This document shows, in pieces, positions 63,001-64,000 of a stretch of DNA of 64,000 nucleotides; the stretch's first letter is position 1, and each line of letters begins with the position of its first letter. The translations under genes and the position numbers were made by a program. The notes beneath the pieces are model-generated. The model searched no databases and was not told where the DNA came from. It saw nothing but the letters and a program-made list of their open reading frames with translations. The stretch spans positions 12,830,001-12,894,000 of the forward strand of contig JAJNNQ010000002.1 of NCBI GenBank assembly GCA_027886175.1, written 5' to 3'. This stretch comes from Phylloscopus collybita (taxonomy: Eukaryota; Chordata; Aves; Passeriformes; Phylloscopidae).

Positions 63001-64000
63001 CACTATATTGTTATTCAAATATAATAATATGTAATTCCATGTCAATTAGATCTGACAGGCCCTCTACACATGAATTTGTGACAACCAGTGCCCCTTGAAG
63101 CCACCTTGGAGGTGCAATTTCCCTAGGAAGTAGGAGAAGCAGCATTGATGTTGACATTATTTTTTCAGTTTAGTTGCTCACACTCTCCCATCACCATTGG
63201 CTTTTGCTATTGGCACTCTGTAACCAGTGGCCGGAGGGATTGTGATCATAATGCAGAGGTGTACAGAAAAAAAAAGGAAGGCTTTTAGAACTGCACTGAA
63301 AATACAAGAAGCAATCGGGTTTACCTCTACTGATTTTCTGCCTTAGGAATTCAGCCAGATTTTCCCATAGCCTCTGTTTTCTCTGCCCAGGTTGAATAGA
63401 AGGAGTTCATTGCAGGTTGGGTTTTGTTCTCATCCAAAATCAAGGGCATCTGGTGCTTTCTTCCTGAAGAATGCTTCTGGTTTCACAGCTATATCTTAGA
63501 AGTATCTTATGGTAACACTTCTAATCTTAAATTTGAACTGCAGTTCAAAGAGGTATTTTAGAGTCTTGCAATTTCACAAATTTGTGGAAAACGTGAAAAT
63601 ACTTTTACTTCATTGTTATATACATTTTCATATTTTGTATTTTAAAGACTTCTGTACATGATATTCTGAAGACATTTTTTGCTATAAAACAGAGTAAAAA
63701 TAACTGCTTTTGCTTATCTTGGGCTATAAAGCTTTCATGCCAAGGCCTTTTTCTTTGTTCAGTTGATTCCTTCTGAGGACTGATCATCTACATGGAAGCA
63801 CTTGAGATGTTTCTATGAGTACAAATTATAATGTGTTCTATATGCAAAAGATTACTGAAAAGGAGAAACTGAAAGTATCAAACAAATGCCATTGAGAGTT
63901 GTATTATGTCTGAAGAACCCAAAGTGCAATTCAAAGAGACTTTTTTTGTCTGAAATGTACATTTGCTGACCTGCCTTGCCTGTTGGATTATATTGCAGTT
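60059..64000 (+). other. NRP1: NRP1 intron 9 (5' part)
   Basis: The intron starts gtaagt and runs past the window end. A short direct repeat of CCTTAGGACATT occurs at 60231-60242 and 60249-60260, and a 22-base T run at 62415-62436. A small CpG cluster lies at about 61512-61530. I searched for the exon that should follow, which in the family begins S-F-E-G-N, and did not find it. Confidence 0.93.
62415..62436. repeat. 22-base poly(T) run followed by GCAG
   Basis: Twenty-two T are followed directly by gcag, giving an acceptor-like sequence in intron 9. No open exon with a good donor follows, so I treat it as simple repeat. Confidence 0.85.

Noticed and set aside
1..64000. tRNA genes, CRISPR arrays, bacterial mobile elements or an accessory system
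   Set aside because: None is seen. The sequence is a vertebrate gene interior with ordinary introns.

Overview
This is a 64 kb stretch of a vertebrate genome, most likely a bird, lying inside the gene for neuropilin-1 (NRP1) on the + strand. The bird call rests on two things: the translated exons are close to, but not identical with, mammalian NRP1, and a solo long terminal repeat near the left end looks like the ERVL-type LTRs I know from neoavian and passerine genomes. The window is AT-rich, intron-dominated, and has no operons or prokaryotic features.

Layout: bases 1-22095 are all one intron (intron 2 by homology with the human 17-exon gene); I could not find exon 2 in it. Seven coding exons follow: exon 3 (22096-22277), exon 4 (26727-26954), exon 5 (34380-34535), exon 6 (37263-37429), exon 7 (55316-55471), exon 8 (58142-58286) and exon 9 (59727-60058). 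From 60059 to the end is intron 9. All seven exons have AG acceptors and GT donors. Their phases join without frameshift or stop to give 455 codons, about human residues 84-538. They cover the second half of CUB domain a1, all of CUB domain a2, all of the F5/8-type (discoidin) domain b1, and most of b2. Signal peptide, first half of a1, end of b2, MAM domain, transmembrane segment and cytoplasmic tail lie outside the window.

Neuropilin-1 is a cell-surface co-receptor. The a1/a2 domains bind class 3 semaphorins, and b1 binds the C-terminal arginine of VEGF-A and related ligands, with b2 adding heparin and ligand contacts. The b1 pocket residues are kept, but the adjacent loop differs from human at positions 299-300, removing a glycosylation sequon.

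The introns hold one LTR with a perfect 5-bp target duplication, several homopolymer and simple repeats, a roughly 510-bp GC-rich pentanucleotide array in intron 6, a (GGAA)n tract and a 45-base T run in intron 2, two perfect short hairpins, a consensus CRE, and several splice-site-like sequences that could be recursive or cryptic. All other long open frames look like chance frames in intron DNA. I found no convincing evidence of an undescribed system.
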